Under the pieces are notes generated by a model. It was not told where the DNA came from, made no database searches, and was given only the letters and a program-made list of their open reading frames with translations. The position numbers were made by a program, and so were the translations under genes. A stretch of DNA of 64,000 nucleotides, taken from the NCBI GenBank assembly GCA_014529385.2, contig CM043963.1, positions 96,166,912 to 96,230,911 on the forward strand, read 5' to 3'. This document shows positions 36,252-48,075 of this stretch, piece by piece. The DNA is from Adiantum capillus-veneris (Eukaryota; Streptophyta; Polypodiopsida; Polypodiales; Pteridaceae). Position 1 is the first letter of the stretch, and the number at the start of each line of letters is the position of its first letter.

Positions 36252-39158
36252 ATGGCTGGATCACAGGACACTGCTCTTTACAATATCAAGAAGCTGGATG
36301 AAACCAATTTCCCATTGTGGAAGAAGCAGATTTGGCATGTGTTGGTACAAAAGAAGAAGATAAAACCTATAAAGCTCAAGGGGATAAAACCACAAGATAT
36401 GGACGAAGATGAATGGAGCAAAATGGATGAATTGGCACTTTCTACCATTATGCTGACTTTGGCAGAAAGCGTTTACTTCAATGTAGCAGACGAGATGTCG
36501 GCTTATGAAGCATGGACAAAGCTGAGTGATCTTTATGAGAAGCAGAGTGCAGCTTCACATGTATACTGGCTTAAGAAGCTTGTTGACTTGAAGATGAAAG
36601 AAGGGACACCTATGTCCAATCATCTGAATGAATTCAACACCATCTACAGTCAATTGTTAGCTCAAGGTGTCAAGTTTGATGAGCCTGTTAGAGCTATGTT
36701 CCTGTTGATCACATTGCCAAAAAGTTGGGACACTTTTCGCACAGCTTTGAGTAATTCTGCACCTCAAGATGGTTTGAACATAGCAAGTGTAGAAGGAAGT
36801 CTGCTTATTGAAGAAACCAATATAAATACAATGGACAAAGGCAAAGGAACAGCCTTAGTTGTCAGGGGAAGGACCAAAGAAAAGTACAAAGGTGGAAAGA
36901 GGAATCAGTCTTGTAGCAAGTCCCGCAGTGCTAAAGGTAAGAGTGACATAGAATGCTACCATTGTGGCAAGAAGGGTCACATGAAAAGAGACTGCAGAGA
37001 ATGGAAAGCAGAAAAAGGAAAAGAGAAAGCTGAAGACCATGGTGAGAAGAACAAGTCCTCAGTGAAGATTCAAGAAATAAATGTGACAAACACTGTTGCA
37101 GAGGATGACAGTCTAGTGTCAGGAGACATCTACTTCTTGAAGAATACAATGGACTCAGCTCTTCTTACAGCATCTGATGGAAATGCACTGAGTGATTGGA
37201 TTATAGACTCAGGGGCATCACTTCATGTGTCTCCAAACAAGGAGTGGTTTACCTCTTATGTGACCACTAAAGATCATGTTCGGCTAGGCAATGGGCAGAC
37301 ATGTGAGATCTTAGGTGTTGGAGATGTTCAATTGAAGTTTCAGAATGGCTCTTCTTTCACGCTGAAGAATGTGAGACATGTTCCCGCAATTACAAAGAGC
37401 TTGATCAGCACAGGTTTACTTGATGATGCTGGCTACGTCACCACTTTTCGACAAAACATGTGGAAGATATCCAAGGGTTCGATGACAGTAGCACATGGAG
37501 TAAAGTCTGGAGGACTTTACATGATTTATGTATCAAATGTCTCTAAAAATGTAATCAATGTAACCGAGCAGCCGAACGTTTCTTTGTGGCATAGCCGGTT
37601 AGGACATATGTCCAAGAAGGGAATGGAAATCTTGTCTCGACGTTCTGGTTATTTTCCTGGCTTTTCATTTAATGATTTTGAATTCTGTGAACATTGTCTG
37701 TATGGTAAGCAAACACAGCAGCCACATAAGCATAGAAGCAGTAGAAGAGATACACAATTGGCACTTGTTCATAGTGATTTGTGTGGACCTATGCCTAACC
37801 TATCTCTAGGGGGAGCTTATTACTTTATGACATTTATAGATGATTACTCGAGGAAAGTATGGGTTTACTTTCTCAAGCACAAGGATGAAGCGTTTAGTGT
37901 TTTCAAAACGTTTGTGACACTTGTGGAGAATCAGAGTGGCAAGAAGCTTAAATGCTTACGCACTAACAATGGTGGAGAGTATGTTTCAAAGGCCTTTCAG
38001 GACTTTTGTGAGTCAAAAGGTATAAAACGTGAACTTACTGCTCCTTACAATCCTCCTGAAAATGGTGTTGCTGAGAGGATGAATAGGACCATACAAGAGA
38101 AGGTCAGAAGTATGTTGTCTAATGCACAGCTACCAAATGGGTTTTGGGCTGAAGCTGTATCGACAGCTGTTCATCTTATAAATAGATCTCCTAGCAAGGT
38201 TTTGCAGAAGGATTCAGTGCCAGAGATGGTATGGTCAGGCAAAATGCCCTCATACAAGCATCTCAGAGTCTTTGGCTATGAGGCATATACTCACGTTCCA
38301 AAGGAATTTAGGAACAAACTTGAGCCAAAGAGTAGAAAGTGCATCTTTCTAGGCTATGTTAATTCTGGTGAGATGGGGTACAGACTTTGGGATCCCAAAT
38401 CCAGAAAGGTTATCCGCAGCAATGATGTTCACTTTAATGAATCCAAATATCATTCTAAACCAGAGAGGGTTGAGGAGATTAGAAGAGTTGTCTTCCAAGA
38501 AGATGGACCTGCACGTGCAAGACAAAATGTCAGGGCTCAAGAGGAGCAAGGACAGGATAGATTGGAACCACAGGTTGTGGTTGAGCCTGAGCCACCTATT
38601 TTGCGTAGATCTGGACGTATCACGCGACCTCCTGATCGGTTTGTTCCATCTATAAACTATGTCATGCTGACTGATTGCAATGAGCCTTCATGTTACAAGG
38701 AAGCAGTGCAAATGAAGGACTCCGGGAATTGGCAATTGGCCATGCAGTCAGAGATGATAGCTCTGCATAAAAACCAGACATGGAAGCTAGTTAAATTACC
38801 ACAGGGCAAAAAGGCTCTACCTTGTAAATGGGTTTACAGGTATAAGATCACCGCTCATGATAGTCAGCCAAAGTACAAAGCAAGGCTTGTTGCCAAGGGC
38901 TTTAAGCAAGAACAAGGCATTGACTTTGATGAAGTCTTCTCGCCGGTGGTCAAGATGACTACATTGAGATACTACTCGCCCAGACATTTCATTTGCAGTG
39001 GGAGTAGTAAGTCGATACATGTCAAACCCAAGCAAGAAACATTGGGAGGCAGTGAAAGGAATATTGAGATACCTGAAAGATACAAAGAGTATGCGTATAT
39101 GCTATGGGAGTCAGGAGCTAAGTGTAAAGGGTTTTACAGACTCAGATTATGCAGGTGA
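36252..39158 (+). pseudogene. Copia gag-pol polyprotein, RT core deleted
   Basis: A 968-residue frame from MAGSQDTALYNIKKLDETNF. Domains in order: gag (about 1-220); zinc knuckle CYHCGKKGHMKRDC near 234; protease with DSGAS near 318; GAG-pre-integrase LWHSRLGHMSKKGME near 445; integrase core with HSDLCGP near 506, TNNGGEY near 569 and ENGVAERMN near 602; RT start with KWVYRYKI and FSPVVKMTTLR near 900. Normally the integrase block reads TDNGGEY, so the second catalytic Asp is Asn. After MTTLR (about 38968) the sequence jumps to the segment normally about 250 codons downstream, losing the YVDD catalytic region and shifting frame. About 1.1 kb of leader separates the primer site from the start codon. 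Confidence 0.93.
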
Positions 39159-39582
39159 CTTAGACAACCGAAGGTCTACATCAGGGTATGTCTTTACATT
39201 GGGTGGTGGAGCAGTATCATGGCGTTCTAGATTACAAGATTGTGTTACTCAGTCTACTACAGAGGCTGAATATGTTGCAGCATTAGAGGCATGCAAAGAA
39301 TCAATTTGGCTTAATCGACTAGTAACAGATTTGGGAATCAAAGAAGAGATGCCTGTGTTATATTGTGATAGTCAAAGTGCTATACAATTGGCTCGCAATC
39401 CAGTTTATCACTCAAAGACAAAGCATGTGGATGTGAAGTATCATTTCATCAGGGAAATGCTCGAGGATAAGCAACTTCAGCTTGTCAAAGTTCACACCAC
39501 AGAAAATCCTGCTGATCTACTTACAAAAGGACTTCCCTCAGAGAGCTTTGCGCATTTTCGCAAGCAGTTAGGTGTAGGGTAG
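38975..39582 (+). pseudogene. Copia RT end and RNase H
   Basis: In the frame next to the main polyprotein, RPDISFAVGVVSRYMSNPS (RT C-terminus) is followed by RNase H: FTDSDYAGDLDNRRSTSGYV with the first Asp, STTEAEYVAALEA with the Glu, YCDSQSAIQLARNP with another Asp, and ENPADLLTKGLP at the end. It lies directly after the deletion junction and out of frame with the upstream part. The domain itself is well preserved. Confidence 0.92.
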
Positions 39583-39669
39583 TACATCACTTCTATAAAT
39601 CTCTTTTATATTAGCTTGTATAGTAGCTTCTCTCACACTTAAAGTAACATTGGACTTTAAATGGGAGGT

Positions 39670-39861
39670 TGTTGGGGTATAAAGCCCAATGTGGTCGCCC
39701 AGGTAAGTGGGCGGGCCGCCAGGTACGTACTTATATTCTTTTGTAAAAACCTAATAAGAACTCACTATGCTCTACACATTACAGTAGAGCGAGTTCACCA
39801 TATCGTCATGCTCTTCTTCTCTCACTCTCTCTCGCATCGCACTTCCGCTCGTACTCCTTCA
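39670..39861 (+). repeat. 3' LTR of copia element
   Basis: Starts right after the purine-rich TAAATGGGAGGT and ends CTCCTTCA, followed by GACTG. Confidence 0.95.
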
Positions 39862-39866
39862 GACTG

Positions 39867-40486
39867 TCTGTAAATGGTGGGAAAAAACCTCAGTACTCTC
39901 AGTTATCCAAGGGAATAGGCAAATTACAAAGTGTAATCTTGTGCTAAAGGATATGTAAAGTGCCTACGTTAGGACCAAGCGATCCAATTGCTAAGCATTT
40001 ATTGCTCTACTTGGAGTTTGCTTACCATAAGTTAAACCATGTTTGCGACTAAGTGTAATCTCTTCATATATAAATCAAGTTCTCAACCTTGAACACTAGT
40101 GATGGTGGGGTTGTCTACTACTGAAATTGGAAAACAAGTCACTTAAACTTGGCTGATGAGTTATGTTAGCAAGTTACTTTCATGGAAAGGGAAAAGAGGT
40201 ACTCTTTAGGGTACATCTTTGTGTGATAACTCGTTTTGCATACTCATGTGTGTTCTAAATGGAGTCTACACACTATGATTAGATAGGAATCGGTAACACA
40301 AGCTGGTTGCAAATGGACAACAATGTGAAAAATCAAGATGTTACTCTTGGTTTCATTGAACCTCCTGCTGAACCGTATTCCGGTCAACCAAACAGCTGGA
40401 TCCATGAAGGATGCCACTATAGAAAACATTAGTATATCATCACTCTTCTTTTCAAGGACAAAAATGCTTCTCCAAGGGGGGAGTAA
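39867..40486 (+). other. Right interior of element A with polypurine tract
   Basis: About 600 bp of element A beyond the nested copia. No protein is recognised. It ends in the polypurine tract CCAAGGGGGGAGTAA at 40472-40486, immediately before the 3' LTR. Confidence 0.75.
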
Positions 40487-40629
40487 TGTCATGCCAAGGG
40501 TAGGACCAGGCGCGGCCAAGGGCCAGGACGGACATGCAGTCAAGGGGGTCCCTATATTTAGCAGGCCAAGGGTCTATATAGGGCATGGCTAGGTGGTGAT
40601 GAGCATGTTCCAGTCCCCTATGCCTTTCA
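40487..40629 (+). repeat. 3' LTR of short-LTR element A
   Basis: Starts TGTCATGCCAAGGG, ends GCCTTTCA, and is followed by the ATGAA duplication. Confidence 0.93.
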
Positions 40630-41026
40630 ATGAAAGAAGTTCCAAGAATGTTAGGGGTCAAGTGGGCACTAACATGGGAATGTGTGGTTAGAACCTAAGC
40701 GAGTTGGAAAGTGGGAAGTCTTGAGAATCGGAAAGTCATGAAAGTCAAAGAGTTTAGCCGTTTCTTGGCCTTTGGGCTATTTAAAGACCCTTTGTATTTA
40801 TTCTTATGTGTTGGAAAGGGGATACACACTTGAAACACCAAACAAACACCTCTCTATAGCTCAGGATACACACAACACCCCTAACCACTTGATTGCACCT
40901 TAAAAATGAGACAACTTCACCTGTAAACACCTATCTCAGTACACAAACACACACATACCTCTCTCGGAGAACTCTAGCATATTCCACACACACAAACCCT
41001 TGTTCCACACTGCAACCACACACAAA

Positions 41027-41028
<2 letters not shown>

Positions 41029-41101
<73 letters not shown>
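41029..41101. repeat. (CT)n microsatellite
   Basis: About 36 CT units, close upstream of a hexanucleotide repeat. Confidence 0.97.
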
Positions 41102-41104
<3 letters not shown>

Positions 41105-41144
41105 ACAACACAACCTCAGTTCGAGGTTACACACAACCGCACCG

Positions 41145-41185
41145 ACACTGGCACTGGCACTGGCACTGGCACTGGCACTGGCACC
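41145..41185. repeat. (CACTGG)n hexanucleotide repeat
   Basis: About six perfect CACTGG units. Confidence 0.95.
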
Positions 41186-43600
41186 ACTTAGCAAAGCACA
41201 AGAGCCAAAGAAAAGGGGGGGTGGGGAATCTGTTGATAGCCGTTTTTTGGCTTTCCATAGTGGACATAGTAAGCTACCTCACCCTATCAAATCACTCAAA
41301 CACTATGGCTATCCCTACCATTTCACTATATATAGGCATGTGTGAGTTAGGGAACTTTCCCCATATTTTCTTTAAAACCCTCAGCTAGCTAGTCACTGGG
41401 CTAGTTGAGCCAAAAAAATAAAAAAAATAAAAATTATAAGTATATTATGGCCCATTTGTGTGTAAATATTTCATTGTATATAGGGCCTAAATAAAAGGAT
41501 TTTTCATAATTATTGTGGTATTTATTTAAATATTTCTACCTATGGTGTGTTATTTATGCTATGTACATTGACTCACCATTACCATATTTTTTCTTATCAT
41601 TTTGCATACTCTTTATTCCATATAAAAATAATTTCATGCAAGCTTCTCTTATTTTTGGTGTAACTCCATCCCAACAAAAATCCAAAAAAACTAGTTCTAT
41701 TTATGTGTATATTTTTTTCACTATTGTGATTTTTTCCTTCCTACATATATTCTCTATTACTCTCATAAATTAAACCACCAAAAATATTCATCTTTTTATG
41801 GTTGACTTATAATGAGAGAGATTTATTTTGACCCCTTTATATTTTTCCACCTATATTATTTATATTTGACATGTACATATTTTTTAGACCCCTCAATATT
41901 TGATTTTCTTAGTTGTACTATTCACTTATATCATGATCTCAACAATATCTTCAATTATAGACCTACCAAATAAGGTCAAGGGTAGGTGGCATGCATACAT
42001 GCACTATGGAGGGCTCACTCTTGGAGGTATTCAAAAGAATCATCCAAAGAAGGACCCCACAACGACCTTGTGCAGTGGAAAAAAATGGTCCGTTTTGCTG
42101 AATTTTTAAAGTTCACTTGCTCTCCGAATTTGAAAAGGTGATACAAACAAAAGTTGTAGCTCGTGGGCTGAACTTTTGCCTCAAATTTTTTCATATTTTT
42201 TTGAGCTACGAGCTGTGAGCTATGATTTTATTAGTGGACCCCAGTTTTTCCATGTTATGCAGCCACACTCTCTCTTCCACTTTATCATTTTCCTCTTTCA
42301 CACACACTTCTCCACTCATCATCCCCACCTCTCTCACCACTCCTCTCTGCACCCTACTCACCTTCTCCTCAACCTTGAAGAATAAGAGAAACCATGGTGA
42401 ACTCATACCTCCCACACACAATTCCATTCCAAAATTGACCACCTAGTCTCATTTTTCCTCCTCCAATTTACCCATATCTATCAAAAAAACCACAAAATTC
42501 AGCCTCTTCTCTTAAAAGACAGCATCATGGTGGTTGATTACTCAGCTTCAATTACCTTGTCTCTCAAGGAAGGTCAAGAGTGGAGAAAAAATGTACCGTC
42601 AAAGCTAGTGGACCGTCAACAGGCGTCAAAATTGGCCCTACTCAAGACACTTGGAGCATCAACCTTGTAAGAAATCCACCTTTTCTTACCTCTTAAGAAT
42701 TTTTCTTCCTTATTTGTATCCTACATGGATACTCCCATTGTAAATATCCAATTCCATTTGTAAATTAATACTAACTCTACTAACACTAACCCACTATGAA
42801 AAGTCCTATCACCTCCATTTCTCTCCTCTCTCTTTCCCCACCAACTTCTTGATAATTCCAAGCAAAAGAAATTAGATAAATTGCTGAAAATCTAACCCAA
42901 CCATGGTTAGAGGAGTAACCCTAGCCTTCAAAATTGCTATAAAAGGAGGGTGTGGCTAGCACAAAAGGGGGAGCCATAAGCAAGAGCACTATGCTATAGC
43001 TTGAGAAGCCAAGCTCAACCTCTCTAGAAGGAGCTCTTGAGTGGAAGCTCATTGTCTTATGCATGTGCATGTGTTGTAATAGGGGATTAGCAAGGGAACT
43101 CTATGCCATTGTAAGAGAGAGAGTGATCATTCAATTGAGAGTAGGAAATCTATCATTTCTCCTACTAGTGTAAGCCCAACATTTGCTGAATCAAGGAGGG
43201 TGAATTTGGACTAAGCTTGGATACTTTGTCTCCTTTCCAACGTGAAGTAATGGACAACAATGATGCGTAAGTGTCTTGGTGTTTTTTGTTAAGTTCTTGA
43301 TAGCTTGTCTCTGGTGTTGTCATCAATCTAGCCATAAATCCCACATACTGTAAGAAGGCGACAGGGTGGAGAGGACTCCCCTGGCCTTAAGACAGTGATT
43401 GGGGTGGCTTTTCTTGTGATGTGTTGTGGTGAAATTTACGCAAGCTATGTTGAACAAATACTAATCTCACTTTGATTTGTCATGACAGATTTGTAAGAAG
43501 GTATTAATGCAACAAGCATCCCCTCCCCCTTTCTCTCTCTTTCTTAAATATATAGTTGTGTTTGCTTGATCATTGCCGATACGTTTCAAAACAGCCCGAG
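41186..43600. other. No gene recognised; TATA-box-like site inside
   Basis: AT-rich DNA at 41400-41900, then mixed sequence. GCTATAAAAGGAGG at about 42938-42951 looks like a TATA box and may belong to a decayed LTR or gene promoter, but no coding region follows. Nothing else is supported. Confidence 0.4.
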
Positions 43601-43602
43601 CA

Positions 43603-43605
<3 letters not shown>

Positions 43606-43646
<41 letters not shown>
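43606..43646. repeat. (CT)n microsatellite
   Basis: About 20 CT units. Confidence 0.95.
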
Positions 43647-43648
<2 letters not shown>

Positions 43649-44040
43649 GCGTCCTAGTTCGCATCCAAAACTAGGTGGTGCCTCAAATTTGTGTAGGGTT
43701 AGGTTGCGGGTTTGTGTGTGTGTTTGTTTTTTTTTTCCAACCCCAACCCAATTGAGCAGCATGGGAGCCTAGAAGAGTGCTTGGAGGCCACTCTTCTTGT
43801 TGCCCGCCCCAGACCGCCTCACTGTTAAGTATGGAGCCTGATTTACCCTTGTAATTTTCTGTGGTAAAAGCGCACATTTGTAAGGCCCCCATTATGAGGA
43901 GAAGCCATCGTGAGTGAAGGAAAATCACTCACCGGAAATCAAAATTTTCACGGACAAGAATCAGGGGCAACTTTAGAGGCCTTGGAGGCGGAGGCCCCCA
44001 AGACTTTTTTTTTCACCGAAATATTCCTTTTCGTCGGAAT

Positions 44041-44180
44041 ATTATGGCCGGACGGCGGCCGGAAAGTGGTCGGAAAACAACCGGTCGGTTGGCCGGTGGC
44101 CGGTAGTCAATGGCCGATGGCCGGTGGTCGGAAGTCAATGGCCGGTGGCCGGTGGCCGGAAGTCAATGGCCGGTGGCCGA
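44041..44180 (+). repeat. GGCCGGTGG / AGTCAATG minisatellite
   Basis: Three to four imperfect units combining GGCCGGTGGCCGG with AGTCAATG, in a strongly GC-rich stretch within otherwise AT-rich DNA. Confidence 0.85.
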
Positions 44181-44189
44181 ATTCAAAAG

Positions 44190-44632
44190 CGGACTTGTCT
44201 TCTCAAGGGCGGCCACACATGGGCGGATTGGAGGGTCCGATTTGGACTTATTCGCACAAGGGCGGCTACACATGGCTGTCTCTCATAAGAGAGGGTAGCC
44301 CTTTTGGCCTATAAAAGGAGGCCATTTCTACACACATTTCATAGTGTGAAGTTGATGCAACAAGGTGAGTGTGAGGTGGTGAGAGTGAAGCAAGGCGGGA
44401 GCTCTATTAAGGGTTTAATCCCTTTGTAAACTACTTCTTCTTTTGAAGTGCTAAAGCCATTGAGTGGCTGCTTTCCCGTGGACGTAGCCCACATTGGGTG
44501 AACCACGTATATCATGTGTACTCTCTCTCTCTCTCTCTCTCTCTCTAATCTATAATCTCTTGTGTGTGAAATCTATCTCTCTCCATTAAGTAATCTACTC
44601 AAATATCTATTTAGCTACGTCTTATTTCTCAA
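44190..44632 (+). mobile_element. Possible copia-type solo LTR
   Basis: It contains TATAAAAGGAGG (about 44310) followed by CCGTGGACGTAGCCCAC and GAACCACGTATATC (44475-44515), a block I associate with the transcribed part of plant copia LTRs. A (CT)n tract follows at 44520-44546, and TTTCTCAACA at 44632 could be the end. No primer-binding site or coding region follows, so a solo or fragmentary LTR is likely. The start is not defined. Confidence 0.45.
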
Positions 44633-45600
44633 CAGAATCAACACCAAGTTGGGAAATGGAGAACTTTCTTTACTCAATCACACAATTACAAAATTACTAT
44701 GCCAAAACCATGGCCAAACAGTGCAAAAACTCCTTTAATTTTCTTGCACATCTCCTCTCCGATTGTCAAAAGCCCAAAAAATGAATAAATTTTTTTTTAT
44801 ATAGACCTGCATCAGCCATTTTTAGCAAGTCAAGGACCATTGGACACTTGTCTGCATTGATTTAGTAAGTTTGCATGCGAGTTGCCTCTTGGTAGGCTTT
44901 GCCGGCTACTCTCTCTCACTTTGGCTTTGTGCCACCGCAGGAAGGCCCCCCCCCCCCCGCCAAGCACTAACGCTAGTGCTAGTGGGAGGACCCCCTTAGC
45001 TTCCTCTTCAAAAAATATTGGGGCTGCTTTCGAGCCACATCATCAACCTACACATGCTACTCCACGACGCAACGATATCATCGTCTTCATTGGCCACCAT
45101 CACGCACGCCGCCCAACGGCTCAAAATCGCCACCAAGCTCCACCGGAGCAGCGCCAGCGCATGCACGCCATATTCGGGAGCTCCAAGGAGCTCTCCCTCT
45201 CCACCAACTTGGATACTAGGGATCATGCACACCGCCGTATATATCATTTTCGCTTTTGATTACGCATGTGGGGAAGTTTTTTCATCACGTGTCATGCCCT
45301 CATGAGCTGGACCCCCAAAGCCTCAAAAACTCTTTACAAAAACCTTTAAAAAACTCCTTTTTCCAAAGTTTCCAAGCCCGGCCATTCGATGCCTAGTCGC
45401 CGAAACACCGAGCCACACAATACACCTGAAACCCCACATTTTCGGCTTATCCGCACAAACCGGGTCACAATCCGACCCTTCTAAGCCTGCTAACCAAGGC
45501 CGCAAATCTAGCAAAAATTCTTGTGCAACCATCCCTCGGGCAATTGTCCCAAACTTCACCGGACCACAACTTGGCAACCATGAACCCGTTTGGCAAGGCG
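44633..45600. other. No gene recognised
   Basis: Includes a C-run at about 44947-44958 and an open, proline-rich stretch at 44882-45259 with no recognised domain, which I do not call a gene. Part of 45300-45600 may be LTR sequence of the next relic. Confidence 0.4.
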
Positions 45601-46437
45601 TCAAATCCGACTGGCTCTCTATGATACACACTACCCTCAAGAACTTGGTCGAGGTCAAAAAACTGCAAGATGGAACACCTACCAATGTTGTCAACTTGGT
45701 GCACACTCGACCCACATCAATTTTTCAACTGCCATAACTTGCATTCCACCGCTTCGATTAACAATCCAAAAGGACCGGCATGATTCACATCTAAAGCACT
45801 TTATGTTTATCCATTGAAACCAACCTTGGCTATATGTCCACACCTGCACCGTCTGTCAGAAATCTGCAATGCATTCAATCTTTAGACATTCGTATCTTGC
45901 ACACCGTGGCTTCATTTGAGGAGCTATTTGGACCAACTTCTAGAGCTTCTCAAGCACTACATTTCAAAGCATAATACTATCGCTTTAGACACTCGGACTT
46001 GCCATCTCACTTGGCCCATTATGGAGCTCTTTTGGCCTAAAAAACCACTTCAAACATACATCACAGTTATCTCTTGCTTGCGCATGCCTTATATACCCAC
46101 TTTAGCATCCTATGATACCACTGTCAACATCCCTAGCACTGCACAACACATCTTTCAACATCCACCAACTTTGGTTATACCATCATTTCTCACCCCTATG
46201 GAACATTCATGTTCAGCCAGAAATAGGTTTATTGAACTTGAAAATCATAACACCCTGCTAGCACTCAAACAAATTGAGAGAAGCATAACCATATATACAG
46301 TATATACAAAGCTTCATCTCCTCCACACGGTTTCCCAACCCCTTGATAATAATCTGATGCACATCGGATACCAAACTCCTGTCAAAGTACAACTTAAGCC
46401 GCACATCATTCACCCTATTTTCTGAGAAGCTTACCAT

Positions 46438-47434
46438 CTACCCTTCCCAACTGATAGGTTTCATTGGAAAAAGCCTTTTGTACTTTGTAGGACCCATCCA
46501 CTTCTCCTTGAACTTCTTTTGGAAAGTAAAATCCAAGTAGCTCTCATACTTCATCACCAGGTCTCCTTCCTCTATCTTCTTATCCGACAAACTTTGATTA
46601 AACTTGGCTACCCGCTTTTCTCGCTGCTTTACATAATAGTATGCTAATGCCTCCCTATCCAGCCGCAAAGTTTCAATATTGACAATTTGTTCTTGCAAAA
46701 ATCCCTGCTAGGTGACATCGACTCGCCACATCCCTTTCAAAGCTCCTAACTGTGTATGCACTGTCAACACTGCCTCCTTACCATATACCAACTCGAAGGG
46801 AGTGAAATTTGTAGCCACTTTGTAAGATTTCTTGTACGCCCATAAACACTTCTCGAGATTGGCCTCTAATTATTCTTACTGCTTGTATGCATATGTGGTC
46901 AAAATCTTGATGATTGCCCGTTGGCACTTTCCACAAGACCATTGCATTGAGGATGATAGGACGAAGAGAACCGGTGTTGAATGCTCAACTTCTCAACCAA
47001 TGCCCTCATAATCTTGCTTCTAAATCCCTACTCTCTATCAGAAGTGAGCACCCATGGTACTCCAAAACAACAACAAATGTTATCAAAAACAAATTGAGCC
47101 ACAACATGAGCATTTACCTCCTTAACTGCCTTTGCCTCAAACCACCTGGTAAGTTAGTCAATGGCTACTACAATATACTTTTTTTCCACTAAAAACAAAT
47201 TGAACCACAACATGATCATTTACCTCCTTAACTGCCTTCGTCTCAACCCACCTAGTCAATGGCTACCACAATGTACTTTTTTCCACTTGTCCACTTTGGG
47301 AGTGGACTTATGGCATCCAAACCCCATTTTTCAAAAGCATTTTGGGCAATGATATCCCCTGGTGACTTGGCTACTAGCTGCCTCTCACCCCATAGTTTAA
47401 CATTCATCGCAGGTCTTGCACCAATAGTGCACAT
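46438..47434 (-). pseudogene. Tat-type integrase fragments
   Basis: The frame at 47252-47434 holds PAMNVKLWGERQLVAKSPGD and WGLDAISPLPKWTSGKKYIV; this contains the first catalytic Asp. The frame at 46438-46698 holds the integrase C-terminus, including AYYYVKQREKRVAKFNQSL and KIEEGDLVMKYE, ending in KFKEKWMGPTKYKRLF. The middle is broken and contains a ~106-bp tandem duplication (47085-47190 and 47191-47290). It belongs to the Ty3 integrase class. Confidence 0.75.
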
Positions 47435-47781
47435 CTCGTAATATGGAAGGCCACCAAAAACTTGCTCTTAATATTCTAAACAAAACCTGGTCTTAACCTT
47501 GATGCCCACTTTTCCCATGACACTGTTGCAACACCATGCCAATTTCTTCCTTGTAAAGCACCCATCACAACACTTCATCTTGTCTATAAACCATCGGATC
47601 CTTCCCTATCAATGTGAACTTGCTAGCTTTCTGTACTATCCTCCTCTTCTGCAGCTTGGACAAGATTTTTGAACACTGGCCCGAGTTTTAAAAATATTCA
47701 ATTTCCTTTAAAGTTTCATGACCCGCATAAGTGGTTGGGGCCACATAGAAACATGTAGCATGTATCTGTACTACTTGCAAG

Positions 47782-48075
47782 CTAGTCCACCTCTTGGTTT
47801 TGTTCCCTTTTGACATATTTGAATTGAACCTCTTCAAAAGACTTCAACAACTTTCTAACGGCAAAATCCCAATGCTTCAAAGAACCCCGTTTTACATGCC
47901 ATTGTCCTAACAAGTGCTTGACGACCAACAAAGCATCACCTTTAACCACCAACTTTAAAATACCAAACTCCATGCACTCCTTGAAACTCAAATGTAAAGC
48001 ACGGTGCATGTGGGATGTTTTGTGCCACGTGGTAGCCTTAGAAGCATTGTACCCCTTTGGGTCTCCAAACTCCAC
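47782..48075 (-). pseudogene. Second (archaeal-like) RNase H domain of Tat-type element
   Basis: The frame reads ALHLSFKECMEFGILKLVVK, then GDALLVVKHLLGQW, and ends EEVQFKYVKREQNQEVD. This is the pattern of the additional RNase H seen in Tat/Ogre elements and in plant RNase H-like proteins (GDS/A-LVV core, HVPREQN-AD end). It lies just upstream of integrase on the same strand. The N-terminal part of the domain is not clear. Confidence 0.65.

Larger units (their letters stand above)
34963..39861 (+). mobile_element. Ty1/copia retrotransposon nested in element A
   Basis: LTRs of 192 bp at 34963-35154 and 39670-39861 (about nine differences) are bounded by the 5-bp duplication GACTG at 34958-34962 and 39862-39866. 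The primer-binding site is at 35157-35168 and the polypurine tract at about 39658-39669. A single long gag-pol frame with integrase before RT identifies Ty1/copia. An internal deletion removed most of RT, and the integrase has an active-site substitution, so it is defective. Both duplications being intact shows a clean, later insertion into element A. Confidence 0.95.
28252..40629 (+). mobile_element. Complete large non-autonomous LTR element with 143-bp LTRs
   Basis: LTRs at 28252-28394 and 40487-40629 (both 143 bp, TG...CA, about 6 differences) are flanked by the 5-bp duplication ATGAA (28247-28251 and 40630-40634). A tRNA-Met primer-binding site follows the left LTR and a polypurine tract precedes the right one. 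The 12.4 kb includes a nested 4.9-kb copia element; the remaining ~7.5 kb shows no gag, protease, RT or integrase. This makes it a LARD-type element (large, non-coding, mobilised in trans) with LTRs of the size seen in TRIMs. Two related partial copies lie at 54446-54564 and 58217-58343. Confidence 0.88.

Noticed and set aside
42939-43300. A gene promoted by the TATAAAAGGAGG site
   Set aside because: No coding region or splice structure follows; it may be LTR-derived.
43910-44314. Protein with GRWPVAGSQWP repeats
   Set aside because: The repeats are a direct translation of the GGCCGG minisatellite.
44882-45259. 125-codon proline/histidine-rich open frame
   Set aside because: Low complexity around a C-run, no recognised domain, and no gene context.
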